Source: Sphaerospermopsis kisseleviana NIES-73 (lineage in GTDB: Bacteria > Cyanobacteriota > Cyanobacteriia > Cyanobacteriales > Nostocaceae). Taken from it: a DNA stretch of 64,000 nucleotides. A program made the position numbers and the translations under genes. Where the stretch lies: assembly GCF_002368075.1 (NCBI RefSeq), contig NZ_AP018314.1, forward strand, positions 1,708,925-1,772,924, read 5' to 3'. Of this stretch, positions 45,812 to 54,683 are shown one piece after another. Each line of letters opens with the position of its first letter. Within the stretch, counting starts at the first letter, position 1. The notes under the pieces are model-generated. The model ran no database searches, had not been told where the DNA came from, and saw only the letters and a list, made by a program, of their open reading frames with translations.

Positions 45812-46114
45812 GGTGATTGGGGACTGGACACTAAAGAACTAGCTAGAAAAATCAATCGCTCTACTAACAACGCCAATAATAACTCCAACAATCGCTCTAA
45901 CAATAGAGAATCTGGGCTCGAACAAAGATTTATCAACCGTCTTACCAGAGATAATTTAGGAAGAGAATCAATCAGGAATAATCCTTTGGGATCAATAGAT
46001 TATTTTGTCAAAACAGGAGAAGTCATCCGCGAAAATAGACAGAATACTTCGACTCCGCTCAGTACAAGTAACAATCCTGGCAATAACCCTGGCAATAACC
46101 CCGGTAACAATTAA
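45812..46114 (+). pseudogene. Start-less Asn-rich ORF remnant
   Basis: A frame open for about 100 codons ends at TAA 46112-46114. It codes for KELARKINRSTNNANNN, an Arg/Asn-rich stretch, then RFINRLTRDNLGRESIRNN and three NNPG repeats. There is no usable ATG, GTG or TTG near its beginning, where it dissolves into GGGAATA tandem repeats (45776-45811). A palindromic repeat (46045-46064) is embedded in frame. It looks like the 3' part of a real gene whose 5' end was replaced by STRR. No family was recognised. Confidence 0.45.
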
Positions 46115-46147
46115 GTTTTGAGTGAATAATGGATCAGGAGTTTTAAT

Positions 46148-46846
46148 TTGACTTCATTCATCTATCTTCATGGCTTTGCTTCCAGTCCTAAATCAACCAA
46201 AGCACAGGATTTGAGCGATCACTTTACCCAAATTCAGATCAAGTTAAAAATTCCCGATTTAAATGCTGGTGATTTTTCCCATCTCACCATTACCCGTCAA
46301 TTACATCAGGTTAAATTTTATGGTGAGCGACCTGTACTGAGCGGAGCCGAAGTAAGCCGAACCGCTGAATTTCCTGATCCATCCATACCTGTAACGCTGA
46401 TTGGTTCTAGTTTAGGTGGTTTAACATCTGCTCATTTGGCAGAACAAAACCCACAAGTGCAACGCTTAGTGTTACTAGCACCAGCTTTTGGATTTTTATA
46501 CCATTGGTTGCCCTCTTTAGGAGCAGAAAAAATCAAACGTTGGCATCAAGAACAATATTGCTTTGTTTATCACTATGGGGAAGGAAGAGAATTACCTTTA
46601 AGTTATAATTTCGTCACAGATGCTGCCAAATACCAGGAAAACTTGTTACAACGTCCCATTCCTACCCTGATTTTACATGGCAAACAAGATGAAGTTATTC
46701 CTATTCAAGCTAGTCGAGATTTTGCGCGATCGCGTCCTTGGGTAGAATTAATAGAATTGGATAGCGATCACACCTTGGCAAATGTAACTGATAAGATTTG
46801 GCAAGCCATTCGCTCATTCTGCAAACTGGGGAATGGTGACTGGTAA
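46148..46846 (+). CDS. YqiA/YcfP-family alpha/beta hydrolase
   Basis: This 232-residue esterase-like protein has a TTG start (AGGAG at 46134). It shows the family opening TSFIYLHGFASSPKSTKA, the nucleophile IGSSLGG near residue 82, an acid Asp in LHGKQDEVIP near 182 and the His of LDSDHTLAN near 207. The substrate is unknown. Around residues 58-72 (ERPVLSGAEVSRTAEFPDP) a short palindromic repeat (46335-46354) is inserted in frame. An inverted copy is 270 bp upstream at 46045-46064. Its C-terminal end is followed at once by CTGGTGA/ACTGGTA STRRs. Confidence 0.88.
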   Translation: MTSFIYLHGFASSPKSTKAQDLSDHFTQIQIKLKIPDLNAGDFSHLTITRQLHQVKFYGERPVLSGAEVSRTAEFPDPSIPVTLIGSSLGGLTSAHLAEQNPQVQRLVLLAPAFGFLYHWLPSLGAEKIKRWHQEQYCFVYHYGEGRELPLSYNFVTDAAKYQENLLQRPIPTLILHGKQDEVIPIQASRDFARSRPWVELIELDSDHTLANVTDKIWQAIRSFCKLGNGDW

Positions 46847-46847
46847 C

Positions 46848-46886
46848 TGGTAACTGGTGACTGGTGACTGGTGACTGGTGACTGGG
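46848..46886. repeat. STRR (TGGTGAC heptamers)
   Basis: Five to six tandem heptamers (ACTGGTA then ACTGGTG) begin just after the TAA of the YqiA-like gene. Confidence 0.8.
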
Positions 46887-46900
46887 GAGAATAATATATT

Positions 46901-47095
46901 AGGGTTTGCTGAATAAATATAAAACCACGATAAATCAAGGGATTCAGGTGTAAAAAAGGTGAAAAAGCTGCAAGGAATAGACACTAAAACCATCAAAAAC
47001 TGATCACTTTTATTTCCAAATCAGTCATTCTTGGCTACTTCTAATTCTCCCTCCTGACTCCTTGCCCTCACGAGAAGACTTTTTCAGCAAACCCT
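46901..47095. mobile_element. MITE copy 1 (195 bp, inverted ends AGGGTTTGCTGAATAA)
   Basis: The left end AGGGTTTGCTGAATAA and right end TTTTTCAGCAAACCCT are terminal inverted repeats of about 15 bp. A second copy with the same ends and a similar TCCTGACTCC(T)...CCCT subterminal block lies at 49528-49721. It encodes nothing. No clear target-site duplication is visible for this copy. Confidence 0.8.
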
Positions 47096-47200
47096 ACATT
47101 ACTTCTTGCCTCCTGAACTTCTGACTCCTGCCTCCTGCCTCCTGAACTCCTGAACTTCCTGCCTTCTGTTCCCTGTTAATAGTTCCCTAACAACTAACAA

Positions 47201-48352
47201 ATGATGCTTCCATTTATTCGTTCTGATTTAAACCAATTTTCTGCTTACAAACCCCACCCCAGCAGCAATACAAGCGAACCGGCTGCAACGCAATTTGATC
47301 GGCTGGATACTAATGAAAGTCCCTATGATTTGCCATCAGAGATCAAAGAAAAATTAGCTTGGACTTTTCAACAAGTCATTGAAAGCAATCGTTATCCTGA
47401 TGGTGGACATGAGGCGCTCAAAGAAGCGATCGCCGAATATGTCAATGAGTCAGCTAACCTTTCATCCTCCACTTTCACCGCTGCTCATATTTCTGTAGGT
47501 AATGGTTCCGATGAACTCATACGTTCTTTATTAATCGCCACTTGTTTGGGGGGAGAAGGTTCTGTTTTAGTTGCTAACCCCACTTTTTCCATGTATGCTA
47601 TTTTGGCGCAAACTCTAGGTATTACTGTGGTGAGTGTGGGTAGAAATGAAAGCAATTTTGAAATAGATTTGAAAGCGGCACAATCAGCACTGGAAGAAAC
47701 TCAAAATCCTCCAATTCGAGTGGTTTTCGTTGTTCATCCCAATTCTCCCACAGCTAATAGTTTGACTGCGGCAGAAGTAACATGGTTAAAAAGTTTACCA
47801 GAGGAAATTTTGGTAGTGATTGATGAAGCTTACTTTGAATTTAGCCAAACTACCTTAGTTGGGGAATTAGCACAGCATCCAAACTGGGTAGTGTTGCGGA
47901 CTTTTTCCAAAGCTTTCCGGTTAGCAGCTATGCGAGTAGGCTATTGTGTAGGTCATCCCGATGCGATCGCTATTTTAGAAAAAGTCCGTCTTCCTTACAA
48001 TCTACCCAGTTTTTCCCTTGCTTCCGCTTTAGTAGCTGTACAAAATCGTCAACTTTTGCTAAGTTCCATTCCCCAAACTCTGAGTGAACGCAGTAAACTG
48101 ATCATGGCTTTATCCCCACACCCAGCATTAGAAATTACAGATAGTGACACTAACTTTATTTACCTGCGTCTGAAACCGAAGACTTCTCAACCAGTCAATG
48201 AAGCTTTAAAAATGATCAATCAAACACTCACAAATGAAGGCACTTTGATCAGATCACTGCCTGGGGGATTACGAATTACTCTAGGAACACCAGAAGAAAA
48301 CTCTCGTACCTTGACGCGATTAAAAACAGCTTTAGCCAAGCTTGAATATTAA
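47201..48352 (+). CDS. hisC: Histidinol-phosphate aminotransferase
   Basis: This 383-residue PLP enzyme converts imidazole-acetol phosphate to histidinol phosphate in histidine biosynthesis. It has [11 protein letters not shown] near 32, [43 protein letters not shown] (the Asn that contacts PLP), VIDEAYFEF (the Asp/Tyr pair) and the Schiff-base Lys in [16 protein letters not shown] near 230, then [12 protein letters not shown] at the end. It is a normal fold-type I length. Some relatives act on other amino acids, but the motif set fits HisC. It is monocistronic. Confidence 0.9.
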   Translation: MMLPFIRSDLNQFSAYKPHPSSNTSEPAATQFDRLDTNESPYDLPSEIKEKLAWTFQQVIESNRYPDGGHEALKEAIAEYVNESANLSSSTFTAAHISVGNGSDELIRSLLIATCLGGEGSVLVANPTFSMYAILAQTLGITVVSVGRNESNFEIDLKAAQSALEETQNPPIRVVFVVHPNSPTANSLTAAEVTWLKSLPEEILVVIDEAYFEFSQTTLVGELAQHPNWVVLRTFSKAFRLAAMRVGYCVGHPDAIAILEKVRLPYNLPSFSLASALVAVQNRQLLLSSIPQTLSERSKLIMALSPHPALEITDSDTNFIYLRLKPKTSQPVNEALKMINQTLTNEGTLIRSLPGGLRITLGTPEENSRTLTRLKTALAKLEY

Positions 48353-48364
48353 CTATATTCACTA

Positions 48365-48922
48365 TTAATAATCAAAACATTCGTCGTCTAAATCATTGCC
48401 AAGACGACGCACTATTGTCACTGTTTGCGGCAACACACCCACTAACATAGCAAAGGCAGCATCTGGCAAATCAGCAACCATTTCTGCTGGAAAATACTGT
48501 GCAAATTGTTCCAGAATTTTCTGTACTCTCTGTACAGGAACTGGATTTTCTGTAATTTGTTTGATTAAGCGAATCCATTGTCTTCTAATCAAGTAAGCCT
48601 TCTGAAGCTCTTCATGAGATTCAGGAGCTAATAAGGAGAGATTACCTATAGGTATGACAAACTGACAATCCCTGTCATAATCCCCACCTACAACTGCTCC
48701 AGGACCCGCAAACTCTGCATGATAGCGTTGCCCAACTATTAACCCGTTGCGCTTACGACTATTAACTATCAAAACTTTTCCGCTATGTAATGACGCAAGA
48801 ATATCAGTGCTATGCGATCGCTCACTACCATCTCGCATGGTAGGTTTGTCCAGGAAACTAGTTTCAGCGCAATAAGTTGATACTATAGCAGCTTGATAGC
48901 GTTGGCGTTGTTCGCTATCCAT
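48365..48922 (-). CDS. Conserved cyanobacterial protein of unknown function, possible HTH regulator
   Basis: I take ATG 48922 (MDSEQRQRYQAAIVSTY), giving 185 residues; a 21-residue upstream extension is in frame but looks non-native. Visible features are GKVLIVNSRKRNGLIVGQRYHAEFAG, a basic helical stretch (YLIRRQWIRLIKQI) and a C-terminal DAAFAMLVGVLPQTVTIVRRL. The last part resembles a helix-turn-helix recognition element as in CRP-like regulators, but no effector domain is recognisable. It is convergent with hisC. The function is not assigned. Confidence 0.7.
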   Translation of the reverse strand: MDSEQRQRYQAAIVSTYCAETSFLDKPTMRDGSERSHSTDILASLHSGKVLIVNSRKRNGLIVGQRYHAEFAGPGAVVGGDYDRDCQFVIPIGNLSLLAPESHEELQKAYLIRRQWIRLIKQITENPVPVQRVQKILEQFAQYFPAEMVADLPDAAFAMLVGVLPQTVTIVRRLGNDLDDECFDY

Positions 48923-48985
48923 GTTTTTCAAATTTTTAATGAAATTGATGGTAATAGAAGAAGCATTCCTATTTTGCACAGGCAC

Positions 48986-49527
48986 AGAAATATTATAACA
49001 TAGTATATTATCAAAAAAGTAAACCCCACCTATGTCGGTTGAAATTAGCCAGTGCAGGAGGACTTAGTTTGTGTAGCCAAGGCAGTGCTTTGCGGATATT
49101 CCCCCAGTTGTAACAGCTACTATCTAAAATTATCATTTAAAGACATTCTAAACATTTGCCATGCCCTGGGAATATGGACTTAAAAACGTCAATTGAGTAA
49201 CTGTTTAATTAAATCAAAGATTATGTTTGTATCATTAAAAATTGTTTACCAACCCTAAATAAATAGACGACAACAAAATTCAGTAGTGTTCAAAAATTAA
49301 TAATTATATTACACATCTCCAAAATAGAATGTATGAATTTGTCATAAGTTGTAGGGGCGAAGCTTATGGGTGATAATTTAACGGAAAAATCAGACATCTA
49401 GATATCCCATAACTTCTTTTCTGGAGATGTCTATTTTATGGGATTGAGGCAGATTTGTCTTTAACTCCAGCAATTTTTTCTTAAAGTTTTTATAAGCACA
49501 AGTGTCGAATATTAAAGAAACTTAACT
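48986..49527. other. Gene-free region with half hairpin element
   Basis: About 540 bp without a supported gene. From 49351 it has GTAGGGGCGAAGC, a half-copy of the hairpin family at 5381 and 18841. AGACATCT (49391) and AGATGTCT (49425) form a possible small hairpin. The rest is AT-rich. Confidence 0.5.
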
Positions 49528-49721
49528 AGGGTTTGCTGAATAAACCAAAAAGCCTCATAAATCAAAGGTTTGAGGCTCATAAAAAAGACAGTAGGTGCTT
49601 TCGTTATAGCGTCTTGAGTCTGAAAAACCTTGCACTTTTCTGGGCGGACAGAAATGAAAAAATGTCTTTAATTCTCCTCCTGACTCCTAGCCCTAACGAA
49701 AGGACTTTTTCAGCAAACCCT
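49528..49721. mobile_element. MITE copy 2 (194 bp)
   Basis: Same inverted ends as 46901-47095. The bases AACT occur directly before the left end and directly after the right end, a likely 4-bp target-site duplication. The interior differs from copy 1 on the left but shares the TCCTCCTGACTCC block near the right end. It has no transposase; an 87-codon frame inside is accidental. Confidence 0.85.
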
Positions 49722-49742
49722 AACTATAGCAGCAGTCAGAAG

Positions 49743-50363
49743 TCAGGATATCAAGGAGTCAGGAGTCAGGTGTTTATGCAAGAAAATCTGCCGTGAGGGA
49801 TAAAAGAAAAAGCTGTTCCAATTAGATTCAACTCCATGCACGCGATATCCCAACTTGAAATACAGCTGCCTGGCTTGATAATTATTTTCCAAGACATGAA
49901 GATATAAATCTTCAAATCCCCAGTCTTGGCACACTTGTTCACAACTAATCAGTAAACTGGAAGCCAAACCATACCGACGGTATTGTGGGTGAACAGCTAA
50001 ATTAGACAAATAGGGATAACTCTTTTGAATATTTGTCCAACTATCACTGAAACGCACACCCAGTTCCACAGTTCCCAGTATTTGATGAGTGCCTGTGGTA
50101 CTGATGTCAACAGCCACCAAACAGACGTGATGAGGTGTCATTGACGCTAGACGATACTTTAAGTCTTCATAAATACCCAAACGGAATAAAGGAAAAGCCC
50201 ATCCCCATAAACCTTTTTGGGAGTGAAAACTTTCAGCAATGATTTGGGCAATCCCTGGTAAATCAGCAGATGTAGCTGCACGGATTTGGAACTGCCAAGA
50301 ATTGAGGATACGTGTATCTGTAACTAACTGTTGGTGATGTGGGTGAAAAAACCAGGATTTCAA
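49743..50363 (-). CDS. GNAT family N-acetyltransferase
   Basis: This 206-residue acetyltransferase has the acetyl-CoA binding core LSNLAVHPQYRRYGLASSLLISCEQVCQDWGFEDLYLHVLENNYQARQLYFKLGYR (about residues 118-175), with the Q/RxxGxG/A loop as YRRYGLA. The N-terminal part has IRAATSADLPGIAQIIAESF. The last seven codons (TPDSLIS) and the stop are formed by an STRR (CTGACTCC units), so the native C-terminus has been overwritten. It is paired with no partner. The substrate is unknown. Confidence 0.88.
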   Translation of the reverse strand: MKSWFFHPHHQQLVTDTRILNSWQFQIRAATSADLPGIAQIIAESFHSQKGLWGWAFPLFRLGIYEDLKYRLASMTPHHVCLVAVDISTTGTHQILGTVELGVRFSDSWTNIQKSYPYLSNLAVHPQYRRYGLASSLLISCEQVCQDWGFEDLYLHVLENNYQARQLYFKLGYRVHGVESNWNSFFFYPSRQIFLHKHLTPDSLIS

Positions 50364-50516
50364 AGCTAGTTGAGGATTGAGGTTAATTTAAGGAAAGTTG
50401 GCTTGAGTATAGTTTTTGTAATTCGTCACTTGTCATTAGTCATGAGGTTATGCTGTAGTTGAGACTGTGGCAACTCACGGCGAAGCCTGTCACCGATCAC
50501 GTTGTGATTGCTCAAT

Positions 50517-50624
50517 AGACATCTCGTGGTAATTAAATGTGCATAATCCCCGAATCCCTGTAGGGACAATTCATGAATTGTCCCTACAATAATTGTCATC
50601 AGATGTCTAATTACCAAGAGGTAC
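50517..50624. repeat. Palindromic element with a 30-bp perfect inverted repeat
   Basis: The centre, 50559-50588, is a perfect 30-bp palindrome (half-site TGTAGGGACAATTCA). Outer arms CTCGTGGTAATT (50523-50534) and its near-inverse (50609-50620) flank it. It is a REP- or MITE-like dispersed element. No gene is supported between 50364 and 51084. Confidence 0.75.
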
Positions 50625-51084
50625 TTGTTTAATACTATACTTTATTTTTAAATATAGCTATTATATGTCATATTCATCACTCTAACATAACTTAGATCAC
50701 AAAAAATCAGCTTTAAGTGTTAGTATCACGGATGGAATGGGAAAAATCAATATATAGTTTATACTCTTTTCTCTGGAGGACAGGGTCTGATGTAGCACCA
50801 GCAGGTTATCAAAGGAGGTGAGAAAAGAATTAGTCAGTTGAAATTTACACGGTAAATCAAAAATGACAATCCAATAAACTGTCCTGCGGAAGAGGGGCAA
50901 ACTGCTGATGACAAATCCTGAAAAACAATAATTTCAATAACTTTGATTACACACTTTGGCATCTAGCTGTCATGTGTCCCAGCAATTTATTGGTCGAAAT
51001 GCTTGAACCTTACCTGATTCAGAAATACCTTGATCTGAGCAGATTATTCTTTATCCGACTGCCGTTGCAGCAGGAAAGCTGTGC

Positions 51085-54000
51085 ATGACATCACAAGCAA
51101 ACAGAAACAGTAAGCCAAAAATTTTGGTTGTCGATGATGAGCCAGACAACCTAGACTTGCTTTACCGCAGTTTCTATCGTGAGTATCAGGTTTTGAGAGC
51201 TAACTCTGGACATGCAGCTCTGGAATTGCTGGAACAAGAAGGGGATATCGCTGTGATTATCTCTGATCAGCGGATGCCAATGATGAGCGGTACGGAATTT
51301 TTAAGTCTGACAGCAACTCAATACCCAGATATTATTCGGATTATTTTAACTGGCTACACTGATGTTGAAGACTTGGTGGAGGCGATTAACTCTGGCAAGG
51401 TATTTAAATATGTTACGAAACCTTGGGAAGCTGAAGAACTGAAAGCCGTAGTCCGTCAAGCGTTGGATACCCATAATGTCTTGAAAGCCAGAACCCGCGA
51501 ACTGACTCGGACTCTGCGGAGAGAATCCCTATTGAATACTGTCACTAATACTATTCGTAGCGCCCTAGACTATCGGCAAATTTTACAAACCATTGTTGAT
51601 ACAGTGGGGCATATGTTGGAGGTGGATGTTTGCCTGTTACGTCCCTTTCAAGATGAAAAATTGGCAGATGAAGGATTTATCTACCAAAAATCTACTCAAG
51701 CATCATTGCTAGACCAACAGAGATCCGCTACTGAGAACAATGATGCTTTTTCTCCACCTCTATCTAAAGACAATAACAAGTTAGCTACCGCAAATCAGGT
51801 CTCTATCACCCCATTACCTCTTTTAGCTCAGACAGTGTGGGAAATTGATGCAGTGCAAGTAATTCATAATGTGACTGGTGATGACCGCATTCAAAGTCGT
51901 GAAAAACGGGCTGCTGCTTTTAAAGAAGCTAATATATGTTCTAGTTTAGTAGTGCCGCTGATTTGTCAACAAGAACTAAGAGCAGTATTAGCTTTGCACC
52001 AGTGCGATCAAATCCGTATTTGGGAAGAGGAAGAGGTAGAACTGCTATCAATTGTCGCTGATCAGGCAGCCTTAGCTTTATCTCAAGCCTATGCTTATGA
52101 ACAAGTAGAAGCTTTGGCGAAGCGAGAAGGTTTAATTAATACAATTACTAGGGAGATTCGCTCTAGTCTAGACCCACAAGATATCTTTGCTGCTATCACC
52201 CAAAGATTGGGACAAGCTATGCAGGTTGATGGCTGTGTTCTGTCTTTATGGACTCAGGAAGATGAATTTGTCCATTGTGTAGGTTTGTATGACAGTTCTA
52301 AACATCTGGAGAATTTTCCCGAAAATAACCTCACTAGAAATCGGCGAGCTTTAACTCAGCAGTTGTCTAGTTCCCAAGCTCCGATCAGGAAAAATCCGAT
52401 TTTTTTAGAAATATTGCGAACAAAAGAACCTGTTGTAATTACGGATATAAATCACTCTCCCTCAGATGTCCAGGCATTTGACCTACCTTTGAAAATGCGA
52501 CCGCGATCGCTCATGGTCGTTCCCTTATTAATTGATGGTCAATGTATTGGTAGTATTTCTCTGAGAGAAGGTGAGAAAATCCGTAAGTGGCTACCATCGG
52601 AAATTGAACTGGCTAAGGCCGTGGCCGCTCAAGCTGCGATCGCTGTCCAACAATCTCGTTTATACCAAACAACTCGTGAACAGGCGGAACGTTTAATCCA
52701 ATTAGATCAACAAAAAACCGAATTTTTCCAAAATATCTCCCATGAATTTCGCACCCCTATCACTTTAATTCAAGGACCTTTAGAGTCGGCAGTCGAAAGC
52801 GGAGAAGGCTTAACCCCAGAGCAATGTGCGATCGCCCTCCGCAATTCTCGCCGTCTGTTACGATTGGTAAATCAACTACTCGATTTACAACGCTTGGATG
52901 CTGGTAAAATGCAACCGAGTTTCCGTCCTTGCAGTCTAGTTGAATTTGTGAACCAAATAGTCGATTCATTTCGTCCTTATTGTGAGCGAAAGGGACTGAG
53001 AGTAATTACGGATTTGTTTGAATGTCCAACAGTCTACTTGGACATGGAAAAATTTGACAAGGTACTTTACAACCTGTTGTCCAATGCCATGAAATTTACT
53101 CCCGATGGGGGTAAAATCACTGTGAGATTATTCAATGACGGTAATGCTTGCGTCTTACAAGTTCAAGATACAGGAATTGGTATTCTTCCCGAACAAATTC
53201 CCCACCTATTTGAGCGATTCCGTCAAGCTGAAGGTTCAGAAAACCGCTCCTATGAAGGGAGTGGATTGGGTTTATCCCTGGTTAAAGAATTAGTAGAAAT
53301 CCACGGTGGCGAAATCAGCGTCCAATCAGTTTATAGACAAGGTACTCAATTTAGTATTCGCCTGTTGACAGGTTCAGAGCATTTACCTCCAGAACAGGTA
53401 CTAGATACACCCTGCGAATTAAATATCAGCCGCGCCAATGTAGAACTAGCGAATTTAGAACAGGTAGGATCAGCATCTGATCACAGAGAAATTATCACCA
53501 GAGATCCATCACCGAATCTACAAATTGTCGATTCTAACGGACAAATTGATACTACTGACCCATATCCTGAGCAATTAATCTTAGTGGTAGAAGATAACCC
53601 AGATATGCGAGACTATGTAGCCAATATTTTACGTCCGTGCTATCAAGTAACTACCGCTCGTAATGGCTACGAAGGATATAATTTGGCACGAGAAATTCTC
53701 CCCAGCCTGATTATCACTGACTTAATGATGCCCTTAGTGACTGGATTAGAAATGATTCAGATGATTCGCACTGATGATTTGATGCGAGGTACACCTGTCA
53801 TTCTCCTGACGGCAAAAGCTGATGACGAAACTCGTATTCAAGGAACAGAATATGGTGCAGATGCTTATTTAGCTAAACCATTTAATGATCGGGAACTGCT
53901 GGCAGAGGCACGCAATCTTTTAGCCTTGAAGGAAAATGAAAAACGAGTTTTGGAGCTAAACACTTACTTGACAGAATCTGTACTCAAACGCTTTTTACCC

Positions 54001-54657
54001 ACTGCGTTAGTCCAGAAAGCCGCTGCGGGAACTTTGTCTCTAGATTTGCGCCCAGAACCGCGTTTAGTGACAGTTTTGTTTAGTGACATTGTGGGTTTTA
54101 CCCAGCTATCCAATACTCTCAGATCCCGAAAAGTCGCAGAGGTGCTAAATGAATATTTGGAAACTATGACTAAAGTTGTGTTTCAGAATGGTGGTACTGT
54201 CGATAAATTTATGGGAGATGCTATCTTAGCTTTGTACGGAGCGCCAGAAGACCTCACACCCAATGAACAGGTGCGTCGTGCTATCAATACTGCCAGAGGA
54301 ATGCAACAAGCCCTGGTAAATTTAAATAAGCGTTGGCTAGAACAGGGTATATTTGAAACAGATGGCCGTAAAGGTGTACAGTTTCGCTGTGGCATTCACC
54401 AAGGTACAGCAGTGGTGGGGATGTTTGGTAGTGAAGAACGTGCTGATTATACGGCTATTGGTCCTTCTGTGAATATTGCTGCTAGATTGCAAGCCGCGGC
54501 TATACCTGGTACTATCTTAGTTTCTGCTGCTGTTGCTGATTATTTGCAGGAAGAAGAAATTACTAAAGGTAGTCCCCTGGAACTGAAAGGAATAGATGAA
54601 ACAGTCCTCACTTTTGTCGTGAGAACAGATTTAGATGCTTCTATAGCTAATGAGTAA
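51085..54657 (+). CDS. cyaC: Hybrid two-component adenylate cyclase (CyaC type)
   Basis: This 1190-residue protein has domain order receiver (10-130, acceptor Asp61 in VIISDQRMP), GAF (about 165-340), GAF (about 360-530), HisKA with ISHEFRTPITL (His553), HATPase (NLLSNAMKFTPDGG, DTGIGI, GSGLGL), receiver 2 (Asp879 in LIITDLMMP) and a class III cyclase domain (about 990-1175). The cyclase has metal Asp1001 in LFSDIVGFT and VDKFMGDAILALYG. The Lys in DKFMGD and Asp in RADYTAIG match adenylate, not guanylate, specificity. This is the architecture of Anabaena/Spirulina CyaC, where phospho-relay controls cAMP. It starts at ATG with AGGAAA upstream and is followed by a TonB-like gene after 26 bp. 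Confidence 0.95.
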   Translation: MTSQANRNSKPKILVVDDEPDNLDLLYRSFYREYQVLRANSGHAALELLEQEGDIAVIISDQRMPMMSGTEFLSLTATQYPDIIRIILTGYTDVEDLVEAINSGKVFKYVTKPWEAEELKAVVRQALDTHNVLKARTRELTRTLRRESLLNTVTNTIRSALDYRQILQTIVDTVGHMLEVDVCLLRPFQDEKLADEGFIYQKSTQASLLDQQRSATENNDAFSPPLSKDNNKLATANQVSITPLPLLAQTVWEIDAVQVIHNVTGDDRIQSREKRAAAFKEANICSSLVVPLICQQELRAVLALHQCDQIRIWEEEEVELLSIVADQAALALSQAYAYEQVEALAKREGLINTITREIRSSLDPQDIFAAITQRLGQAMQVDGCVLSLWTQEDEFVHCVGLYDSSKHLENFPENNLTRNRRALTQQLSSSQAPIRKNPIFLEILRTKEPVVITDINHSPSDVQAFDLPLKMRPRSLMVVPLLIDGQCIGSISLREGEKIRKWLPSEIELAKAVAAQAAIAVQQSRLYQTTREQAERLIQLDQQKTEFFQNISHEFRTPITLIQGPLESAVESGEGLTPEQCAIALRNSRRLLRLVNQLLDLQRLDAGKMQPSFRPCSLVEFVNQIVDSFRPYCERKGLRVITDLFECPTVYLDMEKFDKVLYNLLSNAMKFTPDGGKITVRLFNDGNACVLQVQDTGIGILPEQIPHLFERFRQAEGSENRSYEGSGLGLSLVKELVEIHGGEISVQSVYRQGTQFSIRLLTGSEHLPPEQVLDTPCELNISRANVELANLEQVGSASDHREIITRDPSPNLQIVDSNGQIDTTDPYPEQLILVVEDNPDMRDYVANILRPCYQVTTARNGYEGYNLAREILPSLIITDLMMPLVTGLEMIQMIRTDDLMRGTPVILLTAKADDETRIQGTEYGADAYLAKPFNDRELLAEARNLLALKENEKRVLELNTYLTESVLKRFLPTALVQKAAAGTLSLDLRPEPRLVTVLFSDIVGFTQLSNTLRSRKVAEVLNEYLETMTKVVFQNGGTVDKFMGDAILALYGAPEDLTPNEQVRRAINTARGMQQALVNLNKRWLEQGIFETDGRKGVQFRCGIHQGTAVVGMFGSEERADYTAIGPSVNIAARLQAAAIPGTILVSAAVADYLQEEEITKGSPLELKGIDETVLTFVVRTDLDASIANE

Positions 54658-54683
54658 AGTCAAGTTCTACTGGATATTCAAAC

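Noticed and set aside
49105..49125. NtcA-type site (GTAACAGCTAC)
   Set aside because: Spacing between GTA and TAC is 5, not the required 8, and no promoter follows.
49533..49796. 87-codon rightward frame as a gene
   Set aside because: It lies within MITE copy 2 and the adjacent STRR.
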